Assembly (NCBI GenBank): GCA_020740775.1
Contig: JAHEWK010000011.1
Location: 620,001-684,000 of the forward strand
Source of the DNA: Ilyonectria destructans
Taxonomy: Eukaryota; Ascomycota; Sordariomycetes; Hypocreales; Nectriaceae
DNA length: 64,000 nt
Reading direction: 5' to 3'
In this document: in pieces, positions 44,630 through 57,194 of the stretch
Layout: every line of letters begins with the position of its first letter
Numbering within the stretch: position 1 is the stretch's first letter
Position numbers and translations under genes: made by a program
Notes under the pieces: generated by a model
What the model was told of the DNA's origin: nothing
Databases searched by the model: none
The model's input: the letters and a program-made list of their open reading frames with translations, nothing else

Positions 44630-45442
44630 CTACTGCATACAGTGTCCAGTCGCCGCCTGCATCAGCAACAGCGAATACTGTCGGTGCAGGAATCCTGCAA
44701 ATCCACCAAACGGATCTGGTTTTTGCGACGCCCCTTTTTCCCCCTCGAATGTCATCATCTTCAGCTGAAAGACTGCCACCTTCTTCTCCTTGTCCAGGTC
44801 TACTCGGAGCTCCACCATGTTGTCCACATGGACTGGTGTCGGTGTGTCTTGTCGAGGGTAGAGGCAGGCTCGGAATGTCAGGGACTGGGGTGTTTTTTCT
44901 AACACGTGAAAGTGATTTGTGATGAATGTGCCTACGCTGTCAGTTACTGTTGATAGGTGGACTGTCGAGTACTCACCTGGCTCATATGTGCTTTTGAGAA
45001 GGTCCTCCTTGGTCCATACATCTTCCGCGTTGCTGTCATCCTTAAAATACTCCATCATCTTCCGCTGAACAGTATACCCTATGTCGGTCAGTCAAGTGGC
45101 ACTCAACCTTTAGACTCACGCACCGTATCGTCCCCACATCCCACCGCTGTATGCCTCGACTAGCTTGCTCCCTCCCTGTTGAGCATCCTCGAGCAGTTCC
45201 GGTTTGAGTTGCGAGAACGGCACCCTCCGTACGCACATGTCGTGGGAATCGGGATTGTTGTAGGGGTTGATCTGCTTGAGGATAGGATGGCGGAAAAGAT
45301 TGTCGGTTTCGGGTCCAAACTCTTCGAATTGACTCTTCCGTGTCCAGAACCAGAAGCCAGCAGCACCAGTGGCGGAGACGCCTGCCACGGTCTGGGCGAT
45401 GCCAAGAAGACGCCTTCCAGTGTTGAATGAAAGGCGAGCCAT
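44630..45442 (-). CDS. Unrecognised conserved protein, possibly mitochondrial
   Basis: Three exons: 45124-45442, 44977-45078 and 44630-44931, 240 aa, with good splice signals and phases. The N-terminus MARLSFNTGRRLLGIAQTVA is basic and then has a Gly/Ala-rich hydrophobic stretch (GVSATGAAGFWFW), which could be a matrix signal followed by a membrane anchor. After a polar region (FRHPILKQINPYNNPDSHDM, then CVRRVPFSQLKPELLED) the second half reads TFITNHFHVLEKTPQSLTFR and DNMVELRVDLDKEKKVAVFQ, a strand-rich pattern compatible with a beta barrel or START-like fold. It ends LLLMQAATGHCMQ. I do not recognise the family and give no function. An alternative in-frame Met lies 11 codons upstream. Confidence 0.75.
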
Positions 45443-46277
45443 TGCGATCGTTCTGGCTTCAATTGAGTAGCTCAAGGTCGAAAGAAAGAATACAAGCTAA
45501 CATTGAGGGAAATCTCAATTAAGGTCGGGGTTTTCGCTGTTTCTTGGCATTTCGGATACATCTCAGGGCGAATTGTCCGACAGACGCCGGTCGATGAGGT
45601 GTATGGGATCCACCTTGAAGTTTTAGACTCGGGTTTCGGGTTGATACCCCGAAGAGCGAACAAGGGGTTATCTACATACAGAACAATTGCATTCCTTATA
45701 TTTTATGAATTCCCTCTGAACACTTAGGAATTGGTTAGAAATTGAAACGGGATCTACGGAGTAGAAACCCGGGTGTTGTCTGTTGTGAGTCGTGGTTTAG
45801 ACCTAGTCTGGAGCGCAATAGGGTAGCAAAATTAGAGAACCGCGTCTATTTTTGTTGCAACCGAATTATTTGATCAATCGGATTAAATCTATAGGAGCTT
45901 CTACAGGTCCAATACATTCTTATTCGTTGGCCATTTATCAACACGAATATGTCATGTGCGTGGCTGCGACTTGCAATAATGTTAGCATCACTATTCATCT
46001 AGAAGCTCCTCAAAATCGCACATCAACACCAAGACGCCGGATTATGAGAGCCAATACTATTCATTTAACAGTCAGACTCCGCACCAGAATCCTAAACTAA
46101 ATCTCCTTTGCGGGATTAAAACAAGACAACAGGTTCATCCCAACCCTCGAATCAGGGTACTTCTCGAATCAGAGTGAAAGGGGTTTGTTCTGTAGCGTTC
46201 CAAAATTGATGTCATGCCGCCCAAAAAGTCATTTTGCCGCCTTGCGCCTTTTTCACCAGTCTCCGGAGCACTTTCGG
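45443..46277. other. Intergenic, AT-rich, with an inverted repeat
   Basis: 835 nt between two minus-strand genes, AT-rich compared with its surroundings. An 11-bp inverted repeat (45893-45903 and 46000-46010) brackets 96 nt. A palindrome-like CTACGGAGTAG occurs near 45755. Confidence 0.55.
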
Positions 46278-48040
46278 TCAGGTCATCATGGTCTTGAGTG
46301 CCATTCCCAACGTCACAACCGAGTGGTCCTCGCCCTGGACTCCCGGCGGCTGCTTGTCGACTCCCATGAGCCCGTACACGGCGAGCTGGGCAGATCGCAC
46401 AGAATATTCCATGGTAAAGGTCACCTCTCGCTCAACCTCCACAAACTGCCCCATCAACCCGAGGTTCTTGCTGCCGTCGGGGATTACCTTTGGGCGGTCT
46501 CCCTTCTTTCGAGTAAGGAACGGACTGCCGATGAGGGGCATGAGACACGGGATTGTGATGGACTTTTCGAGTGTCGGATGAACGGGGTATGCCATCAGAC
46601 AGAGAAGTTCTGTCAAGATCTCTGCGCCGGTACACTCCAACATGGGCTTCTTTACATGTCGTCCTGCTTGGTCGGGGAACAGACCGTATCCCCAAAACAC
46701 AAACACGTCGTCTGGCTGGTCCTTGAAGTACGGTTGCTGCGGGATGGTGAGGGAGAGCATCCAAGGGCAATCTCTGAAGGTGATGAGAGGCACAGCCCCA
46801 GTCAAAGTGCCAGTCCAGTCGCGGAGGTGCTGGAAAAACGCCCCGTCCCGAAGAGTGGTGGTAAAGGACAGCCAAGTCGACTTGGAAGGCCGGTCGAAGA
46901 ATGCCTCGGGGTTTCCAAACGTCCTAGGGCGCTCAAAGGAGAGCTGGTCCCAAAAGGTCCACGCAGGATCCAATTCGTGCGGAGCCGAGTCTCGAAGCTC
47001 CATAGTCGGAGGCGGCTTGGTGTTGGAACCGTAGCCCATGCCAGAGGTGAGTGACCCAAGGGTGAGGAGGACGAGGTCGGAAGGTCCCAAAGTGAGCTCG
47101 ACTTCTGCACCCCCTTGCACTGTCCTGATTCCGGATGCTCTAAAATCAGAACCCATGTCCTCAAAGTCCAGCCCAGTAACCTGGACGCCTGCTCAAGTTA
47201 GATAAATCGTAGCAAGGATTAATCCGACTTACCTTGTCTAAAATCCACATCCATGGCCTTGAGATACTGGGACAGCGGTTTGATAATGGCCTCAAAGTCC
47301 TCCTCGGGAGCTTGCTCGACGCCGGACAAGGTGCCCATGTTGGGGAACTCGTGGAGGAAGCGGTGCAAGCAGCGCCTGAACTCGACGGCGCTGCACCAAG
47401 GATGAAACCGGTTGAGCGACGACCACAGATCCCAAAAGTTGGTCTCGAAAAAGTCTGGCGCAAACAAGGCCTGGATCTCAAGTCCCTCGAGCTCCTCCTC
47501 CGTCTCCAGCACCACCCTCATCAGGTCGCACTGGTTCTTGACGCTGAGACCCATGGTGCTCAGGTCAACTGCTTCCGGATGGTCGACTCCCATGCTGTCC
47601 ACGACCTGCCTGACGAGTCTCGTTCCCGAGGCCCCAAGCTTTCTCCGGGCGCGGTTGAACTGATTCATCTTGTCGGCCAGCGTCTGTCCCTCCGTTGTTG
47701 CCGGGACCTTTTCAAGCATGCCGTACAAGCATCTGTAAGTGAGGCTCAATTTTCGGATGGCCGACACGCGGTATCCCGTGTCCCACGACGGCTTCGAAAA
47801 GGTGGCCATGGAGCCGCCTGGCTTGGACGACGCCTCGAGGATGTGGATGCGGTCGCCGGGGACTTGAGCATCGTCAATCAGATACACGGCGGCAGCCAGC
47901 GAGGCGATGCCGCCACCGACGAGCCATACATCTGGGCCGGTGGAGTCTCTTGGCGAGGAGTCCTGGGGAGAGTCTTGCGGCTCGGAGCCATTGGTGGTGT
48001 TTACGGTGGCCGTATTGGGCTCAGGCGATATCTCCTCCAT
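46278..48040 (-). CDS. Oleate-hydratase-like FAD protein (MCRA family)
   Basis: Member of the 67-kDa myosin-cross-reactive-antigen/oleate hydratase family; characterised bacterial enzymes add water to the cis-9 double bond of unsaturated fatty acids using FAD as a structural cofactor. Exons 47233-48040 and 46278-47188, 572 aa; the acceptor GAGCAG at 47189 was chosen since it gives FRQGVQVTGLDFEDMGSDFR. The dinucleotide fold starts at about residue 37 (DVWLVGGGIASLAAAVYL, GGG at 42-44) and continues ILEASSKPGGSMATF. Further family blocks are GYRVSAIRKLSLTYRCLYG, WDLWSSLNRFHPWCSAVEF and VFVFWGYGLFPDQAGRHVKK. Length is near the bacterial enzymes. No targeting signal seen. Fungal homologues are known, and their activity is less certain than that of bacterial ones. 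Confidence 0.88.
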
Positions 48041-51000
48041 TCCGCGATCCAGAGGCGCTCTAAGCCAGATGGAGGAGGATCTTCAGCAGCACTGCGGCGT
48101 GGAGGGTCCTTTGGCGGAGAAGGCGTGATCGGGGAATTATTCTGACGGTATCCCAGGAAGTAAAACGGCCTCGATGTTCATGCCTCTCGGGAGTAGCCTG
48201 CAAATCCGATTCCCCCGCCCTAGATCTCTAGGGAAAAGTTTAAGTGACGTGTTGCAAGCTTCCAAAGCACGGCTCAAATATCACGAGATGGAAGAAAAAA
48301 AATCGGGCCTGGGATTTCTCAACAAGGCAACTGTCTCGAAAACAGCCTACGCGACCAATAAAAAGGGTTAGCATCCCACGGACGCCATCATGGCCCGGGA
48401 AAACCGCTCCAGGCTCTTTGCTGGCGTCATTTTTCACGGCAGACGTTGCTCTGGAGGGACATCGTATGATTCCTGAAGCGGCGCCTTGGCATTCTACGGA
48501 GTGGGCGAGTGGGCCGGCCGTCCAACGGAAGCGGGCCGTTGCGTTGGGGCTGGACGCTGCTGTGCGGAGGCTGCTCCGGCCGAGCGGTTCGGTCGGGTTC
48601 AGGGCTTTCGGGGAGCGGAAACTCGCCCGGTTGGAGGTTGGTTTGGCCGTGGCATCTCTTGGAGCCGAGTATAAGATCCTGGGAGCCAAGATGCCTCCTC
48701 GCCGCTTTGCTTTGGTGGGCTTGCTCAACGCCGGCCTCACTAACACCATGGCCAAAGCGCAGTGGCAGCGTCGCTATCGCTTTAGCGCGGCTTGTCAACA
48801 AGTGACAGCGAACCTTGACAGCTTCCACCTGGCCGTGGGACCTGATATGGACCTGATGGACCTGATACGGACCTAATACCTGCCCAAAGGAACCAAGAAC
48901 TGGGGAACATGGCTCGCTAGTCCAATCTGCTGGCCAAATGGGCTCAAATGTGCCTGCCGACGCACCCTGCCGAGAACTGTGACGGGTCTCGTTTTGGGCC
49001 TTATCGAAAAGCCGCCCTCCATATTTTTCTGTTCCTGTTCTCCGTGGTGATATGATACCACAGCCCACCGGGTGGTGGCCGGCCCCGCAAGTTGGTCGTG
49101 GAGTGGTGGATCTGCCACGCTGCATAGGGCCTGTGAACTACGGGATGTTAGGAATATTGGATCATGCTGATTCACCTGTGGTAATTGTCGCGAAATACGT
49201 CATACCTGTCCGTTACCTCCCACAAATCATGGGGACGTGGCATCGTTCTGGCGCATCTGCCGTGTCGCAATTAGATGGCAGACGACAATGGCGAATGTCA
49301 GTGGTGGGACAACCAGGTTGCACCGTGAGCCGTGGATTGCCGAAGCATGTTTGCGTCTCAACTGTGGGAGCATCTGGTGATATCAGCATATGTTTCATGA
49401 CAGAGCACATCGGTTGAGGAGTGAGTTTGTCATGCCCGACGTGTCAGCGTGAATGATGAGCTGTTTGCGTGACATGCGACAAAACCATGCAACACGGCGA
49501 CAATGCGATGCAAAACGGGTAATGCATTGGCCTCAGGTGCCGAGCCTTGGGTGTCATAACACCCGTTGAGCTCTTATACCCGGATTTCCCTAATTGAAAA
49601 TAACTCGCTCCTTGAGCTGAAGTCATGTGTTGTTCAAGTCATCGGAGGTGTGGGACACAGTCCGGCCGAGCCCGGGCCTCCGGCGACTGAAGGGGAACAT
49701 TTTTTTTTAGTTGATCCACCTGCTGATCCGTCGCGCATCGAAAAGACTACGGCAAGTGACACGAGATCTAAGAGGTATTTGTGTCAACTGTGGCACTCTT
49801 CTGTGGACTTCTCTGTGGTAGCAAGCTGAGCTAGATGCATTCGGGCGTGTTTTGTCCAGAACAAGTAAGGTAAGTGTCTGGCAATAGCTCGCATTGATCT
49901 AGCAAGAATGATGCAGCTGTTCGAATTGGGGACGTTGGACATTGGGTGAGGGCTATTCACGGTCCGGCCTAGTCGAGACTTTTGAGAGGCCTCTGCTTGG
50001 TTTAATGTTATTACAAGGCAGAGGGTGGGGCTGACGAGGAGATTCAGGATCGACCGTCTAGAATTTTACCAGGATTCCACCTGGCCACCATGGATTTTGG
50101 CGAGTTTGAGGAAACGCAATGCGGCTCCATCATCACATCCCAGATTCGGCACATACCGTCCGGTGCGGCCCCATGGCTTGGCGGACTCACTTGGTGCGTG
50201 CCTGGCGTCAATGATCCACGTCACGAGCGGGATATGAAAATGCAAGAATTTTGAGCATGAGGCTTTTGTGAGGCCCTTGTGAGCCTTTAATGGGCGCTTT
50301 ATAATGGCCGAAACCGCAGCTCGTGGTCCACTGTGGACGGTATTGGCCGGCGGTTCCTGGGTCTGGGGCTGAAGATGGGGGCCAAGATGGGGGCGATGGG
50401 GCAGATGGTTTACTGATTGATAAGAGATTGACTCCATCAGACCCTCTTAAAGCCTTTTTAGCCTTGTTTAGCTTCCAAGTCCTTTTTAATGTCTTACGTC
50501 CGGCGGGAAAAGAAGGCGCCTGTGGCCACGGACAGAGCCGGCGCGACGAGTCCTGGAGCAGCAAGCGGAGGCCAAGGCCCGATCCAGGCGCAATGCCGGG
50601 AGCACCGTGGTCTTTGCATGTGGTTTACTGGTTCGTTTGGCGGCGGCGTGGCTCCGGCTTACGGGACGTACGCAGTCGAATCTGTTTGTGGTTGAGTCTG
50701 GAATTTTAGGACATGGGGGTGATGATGGTGGCATCGATCCCTGGTTAAGTTTTTTGTCCGTAGGAGTAGGAGTACCAGAAGGAGGAGCAGGATGAGCAGA
50801 AGGATGAGCAGAACTGAAGCAGTAGGGGCAGAAGCAGAATGCGACTGAATAAGAGTAAGAGTACGAACGTACAGTAGCAATATGCACGAGGAACCCGGGC
50901 CGGCCGGGCGGCAGTCATCATCACAGCTGAGCGTCGAGATGGTGATCGACAACAACAGCAAAGGTGTGTCTAAAGCGTGGATTGGATGCCCAGGGTTTCG

Positions 51001-53330
51001 CTATGCGTACTGCCTAGGCTAGAGGATGCATCCCTGGCTTGTCGATTCTCGCGCTCATGTTCTGACCCGGTTGACGCTACTGGCCTACATCTTGTCGTCT
51101 CCACACACGGCAACTGTCCCAGTTATTCCCTGTCGGCGTGTAGGTTTTGCAGAAGCTGTTTCGGGCTGGAAAGGGCATGCAACTGCGGGGACAACCCTCT
51201 GGCTGCCACTAGGAGGTGGCCGGAACGATGCGAAAGATCCATACGCGGGAGTCGACGGTGGAGGGCATTACGTGGGACTCTTGCTGCGGACGGTTGGTCG
51301 GGGTGGCTTCAGCTGGACAAGGCACTGGATTGAAGGCTTGCGAAATGAGATTGGGTGTTGAGAATATGGATGCCTAGAGGTGCGGTTAGCCGGCGCGTGA
51401 TTGACGTCAAGATGAAAAAAAGTAAGATATCTGGAGTCCTGGATAGAATCCTCCGTACGAATACGCGTCATGGTGTTGGAAAGTGAAGGTTTACAGCCGT
51501 TGACTAGCAGTGTCACGGTGCCACAGCCTCAGCCATGGCAAACGGGAAACGTTGGATCCGACGCAGCACACACACTCATTAGCATTGATTAACAGTCATG
51601 CTCAGGCATGGAGCAATTGATTACCAAAAAGCGGCACAGACAAACGGCCGGCCCAGACAAATAGAGACACAGGGTGTGCGGCACGCATCAATTCACTTCA
51701 CCGACGGCTTGATTCATGGTGGAAGCCCGCATGCCTCGCCCAAATCCTGCCATCCCGCCATCCCCCATCCCATGCATCCAGGGATACCACGTGCATCTGC
51801 ATTCTCCCGTGCAGGCACATTTCCACACAAAGAAAACTCTCGCCTTGGACCGTTATTCGCAGATTCGCAGTCGCAAAGAGGTTGCAGGCCACCCGTCCGG
51901 ACGCCGTGGCGTTGAGAACAATCTCAACGGAAGAAGCCTTCACCTCCCTTTCCGAAATGGTTGAGTTGCCGTTCGTGATTGTACCCAGAGGAGCCTAACG
52001 CCTAGTGAGCCCCTGCAACCCACGCTGTCGGGGCGCCACAGCCCGCTCTTAGGTACCTGTTACAGAAGGCAGTAAAACAGTAAAACAACCTGGAACAAAA
52101 CGGAAATGTGGCATTGCGTACCTGGGACCTCCCGCACCAGGGCATATGCACCTCCAGCACTCTGTACCCTGTACTTTTGCCGCCCGTTCTCCCTCTCCCT
52201 CGCGGGAGGTGGGGTTCTTGCGCCGTAAACACCCACTGAAGACGGCCTGGCAGAAGCAATCTGCAAGTCCACCGCCCCCTACCCACCGCCACCCATCATT
52301 TGCCCCGGTTTAAGTCACATCCCCTGCCCCATGCCCCGTCCAAGGCCCTCTCCACTCCTACTGGCAGCGTGGCAGAGGTACCTGCGGTTCTGACGTATTC
52401 CAGGTTGGCAGGGCCTTAGGCGACCCGGCGCTGGACACCCGGGCCAACGTCGGCAATTGGCCAAACGCTGGCTCGGGCTCCTCATAATTTTTTTTCTTTG
52501 CTCTCTTTCCGCCCGCGGTCGGGTGCACGCACGAGGGCAGGCGCAGGTGCAATTTCACGGGCAAGTGCCGCTCCCCGGAGGAACCAAGGCGAGCAGGGAA
52601 AGAGCTCTCGTCCCAGGTTCCCACCCCGGCCATAGGGAGTTAGCCTGGACCTTAGCCCAGCTTGGTACTGGTGTAATAGTAGGCTTAGGTCCTGTGCTTA
52701 GTTCCTGGGTCGGGCCTTAGGTCGAGATTCTTTCTCGTCCCTCCACTTTGAGTCCCTCACCTCCACCATATCGGCCGGACAATCCATCTTCTTCTTCCCT
52801 CTCACCCCCCTATTTTCTTCCTCCTCCTCCATCCCTCCCCCATCGCAGGTCCCTCCTCCCTGCCTCCTTGCGTCCGTCTCGCTCTTGGCTGTCCTCCGTC
52901 GCGTGGCCGTCCATTGGCAATTGGCTCTCGCTCCGCCATCCGCTCTCCGTTGCATTGTTCGCGCCTCTGGCTTTGCAGCGCACCACCACCGCCCTACGAG
53001 CTCCGAGCCCCGAGCCCCTCACACCCGCCAAATATCGGACCTCCGTCTGTCGCTGCCTCGGCCTCAACGCCTCGCACGCACCTCCACCACCTGACCCAGA
53101 GCAACGTAAGTAGGCTCCCTCAGCCTCTTCCTCCTGCGTCGCCGACTGGTGTCTCGTCCCAGCCAGAACCCTGTCCGCCCGTCCCCAATGGCTTCGGTGA
53201 ATTGTTAAATACTCGCCGAACCCCAGACCGACCCTGTGACCCCGGACTTACACCGCGCTTAGACCAACCCGCAACAACCCATATCAATGTTGTAGACGAC
53301 GCCGAGCCCTTCTCCGATCCTCTCGACATC
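48041..53330. other. 5.3 kb divergent intergenic region, no gene recognised
   Basis: It lies between the divergent oleate-hydratase-like and HMG-CoA reductase start codons. Both strands were read: frames up to about 230 codons exist (48427-49125 minus, 48244-48876 plus) but have no domain, hydrophobic or codon character and overlap each other antisense. Small repeats: GGACCTGATA-like units at 48839-48878 and purine-rich GAGCAGAAG-like sequence at 50770-50850. CT-rich tracts at 52790-52880 probably mark the reductase transcription start. Confidence 0.5.
53106..53295 (+). promoter_or_regulatory. HMG-CoA reductase leader with possible intron and uORFs
   Basis: A strong donor GTAAGT is at 53106 and AG acceptors occur at 53160-53165 and 53294-53295. 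Inside are two tiny uORFs: 53188-53208 (ATG to TAA, MASVNC) and 53287-53295 (ATG-TTG-TAG). If the intron is removed to 53295 both vanish; if retained they precede the main start by 35 nt or more. Not demonstrated by the sequence alone. Confidence 0.4.
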
Positions 53331-56300
53331 ATGGCTTCCTTCCTCCCTAGCCGCTTCCGCGGCGAGACTCCTGTCGCCCAGGCCGCCGCACCCTCGTGGG
53401 CATCGAAACGCCTCACCCCCCTCGTCCAGTTTCTCTCTCGACTCGCCTGCTCTCACCCTATCCACACCGTGGTCACCGTCGCCGTCCTCGCCAGCACTTC
53501 GTACGTCGGCCTCCTTCAGGAGAGGCTCTTCGACCTCAATGTCGAGGGTACATCTGTGGGCAAGGCCGACTGGTCTTCCCTCGTCGAGGGAAGCAGAGTC
53601 CTTCTCGCCAGCCCCGACAACGCCTGGAAGTGGCAGGGCGTTGGTCAAGATGCTGCTGCGGCTGCCGAAGCTGAGCACCTCGCGCTCCTGACCCTCGTCT
53701 TCCCCGACACCCTCTCGACCGACTCGCCCAGCACCGCGCCTCGTTCTCACCACGTCCCCATCCCCGAGAACCTGACCATCACCTCCCTGCCGTCCACCGC
53801 GAACCCCTTCACGGCCTACTCCCAGGACAGCATCCTCGCCTACTCTCTGCCCTACCTCGAAGGCCCCGACTTCCTCGCCGCTACCCAGGAGATTCCCAAC
53901 GAAGACTCCGAAGAGATCGAGACCGCCCACGGCCGCGAGAAGAAGACTTGGATCATGAAGGCCGCCAAGGTCAACACCCGCAACACCATTATCCAGTGGG
54001 CCAGCAACACTTGGACCGAGTTCCTTGATCTTCTCAAGAACGCCGAGACCCTGGACATTGTCATCATGTTGCTGGGCTACATTGCCATGCACTTGACCTT
54101 TGTCTCTCTCTTCCTCTCTATGCGCCGCATGGGCTCCAAGTTCTGGCTCGGCATCTGCACCCTCTTCTCGTCGGTCTTTGCCTTCCTCTTCGGCCTGGCC
54201 GTCACTACCAAGCTCGGCGTTCCCATCAGCGTCATTCTCCTGTCCGAGGGCCTGCCTTTCCTTGTTGTCACCATTGGCTTCGAGAAGAACATTGTCCTCA
54301 CCCGCGCCGTCATGTCACATGCCATTGAGCACCGACGTGCTCAGATCCAGAGCTCCAAGTCTGGCAAGCGCTCCCCCGAGCGTGGCACTGACAACGTCAT
54401 CCAGTACGCTGTCCGGGCTGCTATCAAGGACAAGGGTTTCGAGATTGCCCGCGACTATGCCATCGAGATTTTGATCCTGTCCCTTGGCGCTGCCTCTGGT
54501 GTTCAGGGTGGCCTGCAGCACTTCTGCTTCTTGGCTGCTTGGATCCTCTTCTTCGACTGCATCCTGCTCTTCACCTTCTACACCGCCATTCTTAGCATCA
54601 AGCTCGAGATCAACCGCATCAAGCGCCATGTCGACATGCGCATGGCCCTCGAGGACGACGGTGTCAGCCGACGCGTTGCCGAGAACGTCGCCAAGAGCAA
54701 TGACAGCTGGCCCGGTGTCAACGGCGATAAGGATTCGTCCCTCTTTGCCACCAAGAGTAGCAGCATCCCCAAGTTCAAGGTTCTCATGATCCTGGGCTTC
54801 ATCTTTGTCAACATTGTCAACCTGTGCTCCATCCCTTTCCGCAACCCCAGCTCTCTGTCCAGCCTTCGATCTTGGGCCAGCAGCCTCGGCGGCGTTGTGT
54901 CTCCTCTCACTGTCGACCCCTTCAAGGTTGCCTCCAACGGCTTGGACGCCATTCTGGCTGCTGCCAAGGCCAACAACCGGCCCACCCTTGTCACCATCCT
55001 CACCCCCATCAAGTACGAGCTGGAGTACCCCTCCGTCCACTATGCGCTGGGATCGACCGTCGATGGAAACAGCCCCAACGTGGATGGTGGATTCAACCAG
55101 TTCGAGGGATACGGCGTTGGTGGCCGCGTCGTCGGTGGCCTGCTCAAGAGCCTCGAGGACCCCGTTCTCTCCAAGTGGATCATCGTTGCTCTGGCTTTGA
55201 GCGTCGGCTTGAACGGCTACCTCTTCAACGTCGCTCGCTGGGGTATCAAGGACCCCAACGATCCTGAGCACCCCATTGACCGAAGTGAGCTGGCCCGCGC
55301 TCAGCGATTCAACGACACCAGCGCCACTACTCTTCCTTTGGGCGAGTATGTCCCCCCTACCCCTCAGCGCACCCAGCCCAGCACACCCGCCGCCACCGAC
55401 GATGAGATCGATATGATGCAAATGGCCCGCCCCCGACCCTCGACTGCGCCCAACCGCCCCAACGCTGAAATTGAGAAGCTTCTGGGCGAGGGTCGCGTTC
55501 CCGAGTTGAGCGATGAGGAGGTTGTCTCCCTGTCTATGCGTGGCAAGATCCCTGGTTATGCCCTGGAGAAGACTCTGAAGGACTTTACTCGTGCTGTCAA
55601 GATTCGTCGTACCATCATCTCTCGAACCAAGGCTACTTCCGATCTCACTCACGTCCTGGAGGGATCCAAGCTGCCTTTCGAGCACTACAACTGGGAGCGT
55701 GTCTTTGGTGCTTGCTGTGAGAACGTCATTGGTTACCTGCCCCTTCCTGTCGGTGTTGCCGGACCCCTGGTCATTGATGGACAGAGCTACTTCATCCCTA
55801 TGGCTACCACCGAGGGTGTCCTTGTTGCCAGCACTAGCCGAGGCTGCAAGGCCATCAACTCCGGTGGCGGTGCCATTACTGTTCTGACCTCTGATGGTAT
55901 GACCCGTGGACCCTGTGTTAGCTTTGATACTCTGGAGCGAGCCGGTGCTGCCAAGAACTGGCTTGATTCCGATGCTGGTCAAAACACCATGAAGAAGGCC
56001 TTCAACTCGACTAGCCGATTCGCCCGACTGCAGCACATGAAGACGGCCCTTGCCGGTACCAACCTGTACATCCGATTCAAGACCACCACCGGTGATGCCA
56101 TGGGCATGAACATGATCTCCAAGGGCGTCGAGCATGCCCTCAGTGTCATGTCCAACGAGGCTGGCTTTGACGACATGCAAATCGTCTCCGTCTCTGGAAA
56201 CTACTGCACTGACAAGAAGGCCGCGGCTATCAACTGGATTGACGGACGAGGCAAGGGTATTGTGGCCGAGGCCATCATTCCTGCCGACGTGGTCCAGAAG

Positions 56301-56928
56301 GTCCTCAAGAGCGACGTCGACTCTCTGGTTGAGCTGAACATTTCCAAGAACTTGATTGGTTCTGCCATGGCCGGTTCCGTAGGTGGATTCAACGCCCACG
56401 CTGCCAACATTGTTGCTGCCATCTTCCTTGCCACTGGTCAGGACCCTGCCCAGGTTGTCGAGAGCTCCAACTGCATCACCATTATGAAAAAGTAAGTTTG
56501 ATCTCAGTTCATATGGAATTTTGCTAACCACTTCTAGCCTCAACGGAGCACTGCAAATCTCGGTGTCTATGCCTTCGCTAGAGGTTGGAACTCTCGGTGG
56601 TGGCACTATTCTCGAGCCCCAGAGCGCCATGCTTGATATGCTTGGTGTTCGAGGCTCGCACCCCACGAACCCCGGAGACAACGCCCGTCGCTTGGCCCGC
56701 ATCATCGGAGCTGCCACCTTGGCTGGTGAGTTGTCCCTGTGTAGTGCCTTGGCTGCCGGTCACCTGGTGAGGGCGCACATGCAGCACAACCGAAGTGCTG
56801 CCCCTTCGCGCTCGACCACTCCGGCTCCTCCCATGACCCCCGTGTCGCTGGCCATGACCAACGCCCAGGAGCGCTCTGCGTCAACGACGTCTATGAGTGC
56901 GGCAGCGGTTCAGAGGTCGAAGCGATAA
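53331..56928 (+). CDS. HMG1: HMG-CoA reductase, ER membrane
   Basis: NADPH enzyme converting HMG-CoA to mevalonate, the key control step for sterols and other isoprenoids. Exons 53331-56491 and 56538-56928, 1183 aa. The start [14 protein letters not shown] was chosen over the long upstream open frame because it matches the usual fungal N-terminus. One membrane span lies at about 40-60, then a lumenal loop, then the sterol-sensing domain at about 240-430 ([20 protein letters not shown]). After a linker comes the catalytic domain: [17 protein letters not shown] with catalytic Glu (about 796), [36 protein letters not shown] (NADPH), [14 protein letters not shown] with catalytic Lys, and [20 protein letters not shown] with Asp. 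The catalytic His and the Snf1/AMPK-type site are intact in [12 protein letters not shown] (about 1128-1139). The intron splits MKN-LNGALQ. Confidence 0.96.
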
Positions 56929-57194
56929 ATGTTTTTCTTTGTAAAGCATTTGGTCTGGTGGGAAATCAGACCTGGAGCGAGCGGGTGTTAAAATTCCATG
57001 GACGTGGAACATGTCTGGGCTTTGTGGTGGGATCAGCATGGAGTTTCGCATTTTGGGACATTCTGGAATAGGCACGCCAAGCGTACATAGGTACAAGATA
57101 CACAAGATAAACAAACAAGTGGGAAACGTAGAGTACCACTTAAATGCATTGTAATACTCTTTGTTAGTCGTATACTGAGCATTCGCCTTGGCCG

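Noticed and set aside
48244..48876. 210-codon plus frame in the large intergenic gap
   Set aside because: Mirrored by a 232-codon minus frame over the same bases; neither has domain or splice support.
52914..53330. Starting HMG-CoA reductase at the upstream in-frame position 52914
   Set aside because: The start there is not an ATG in good context, the added 139 residues are low-complexity, and the family N-terminus begins at [11 protein letters not shown].
54315..56717. 800-codon open frame antisense to HMG-CoA reductase
   Set aside because: It is a shadow of the strong codon bias of the reductase; the translation is Gly/Asp/Leu-rich without motifs, and the sense gene is unmistakable.
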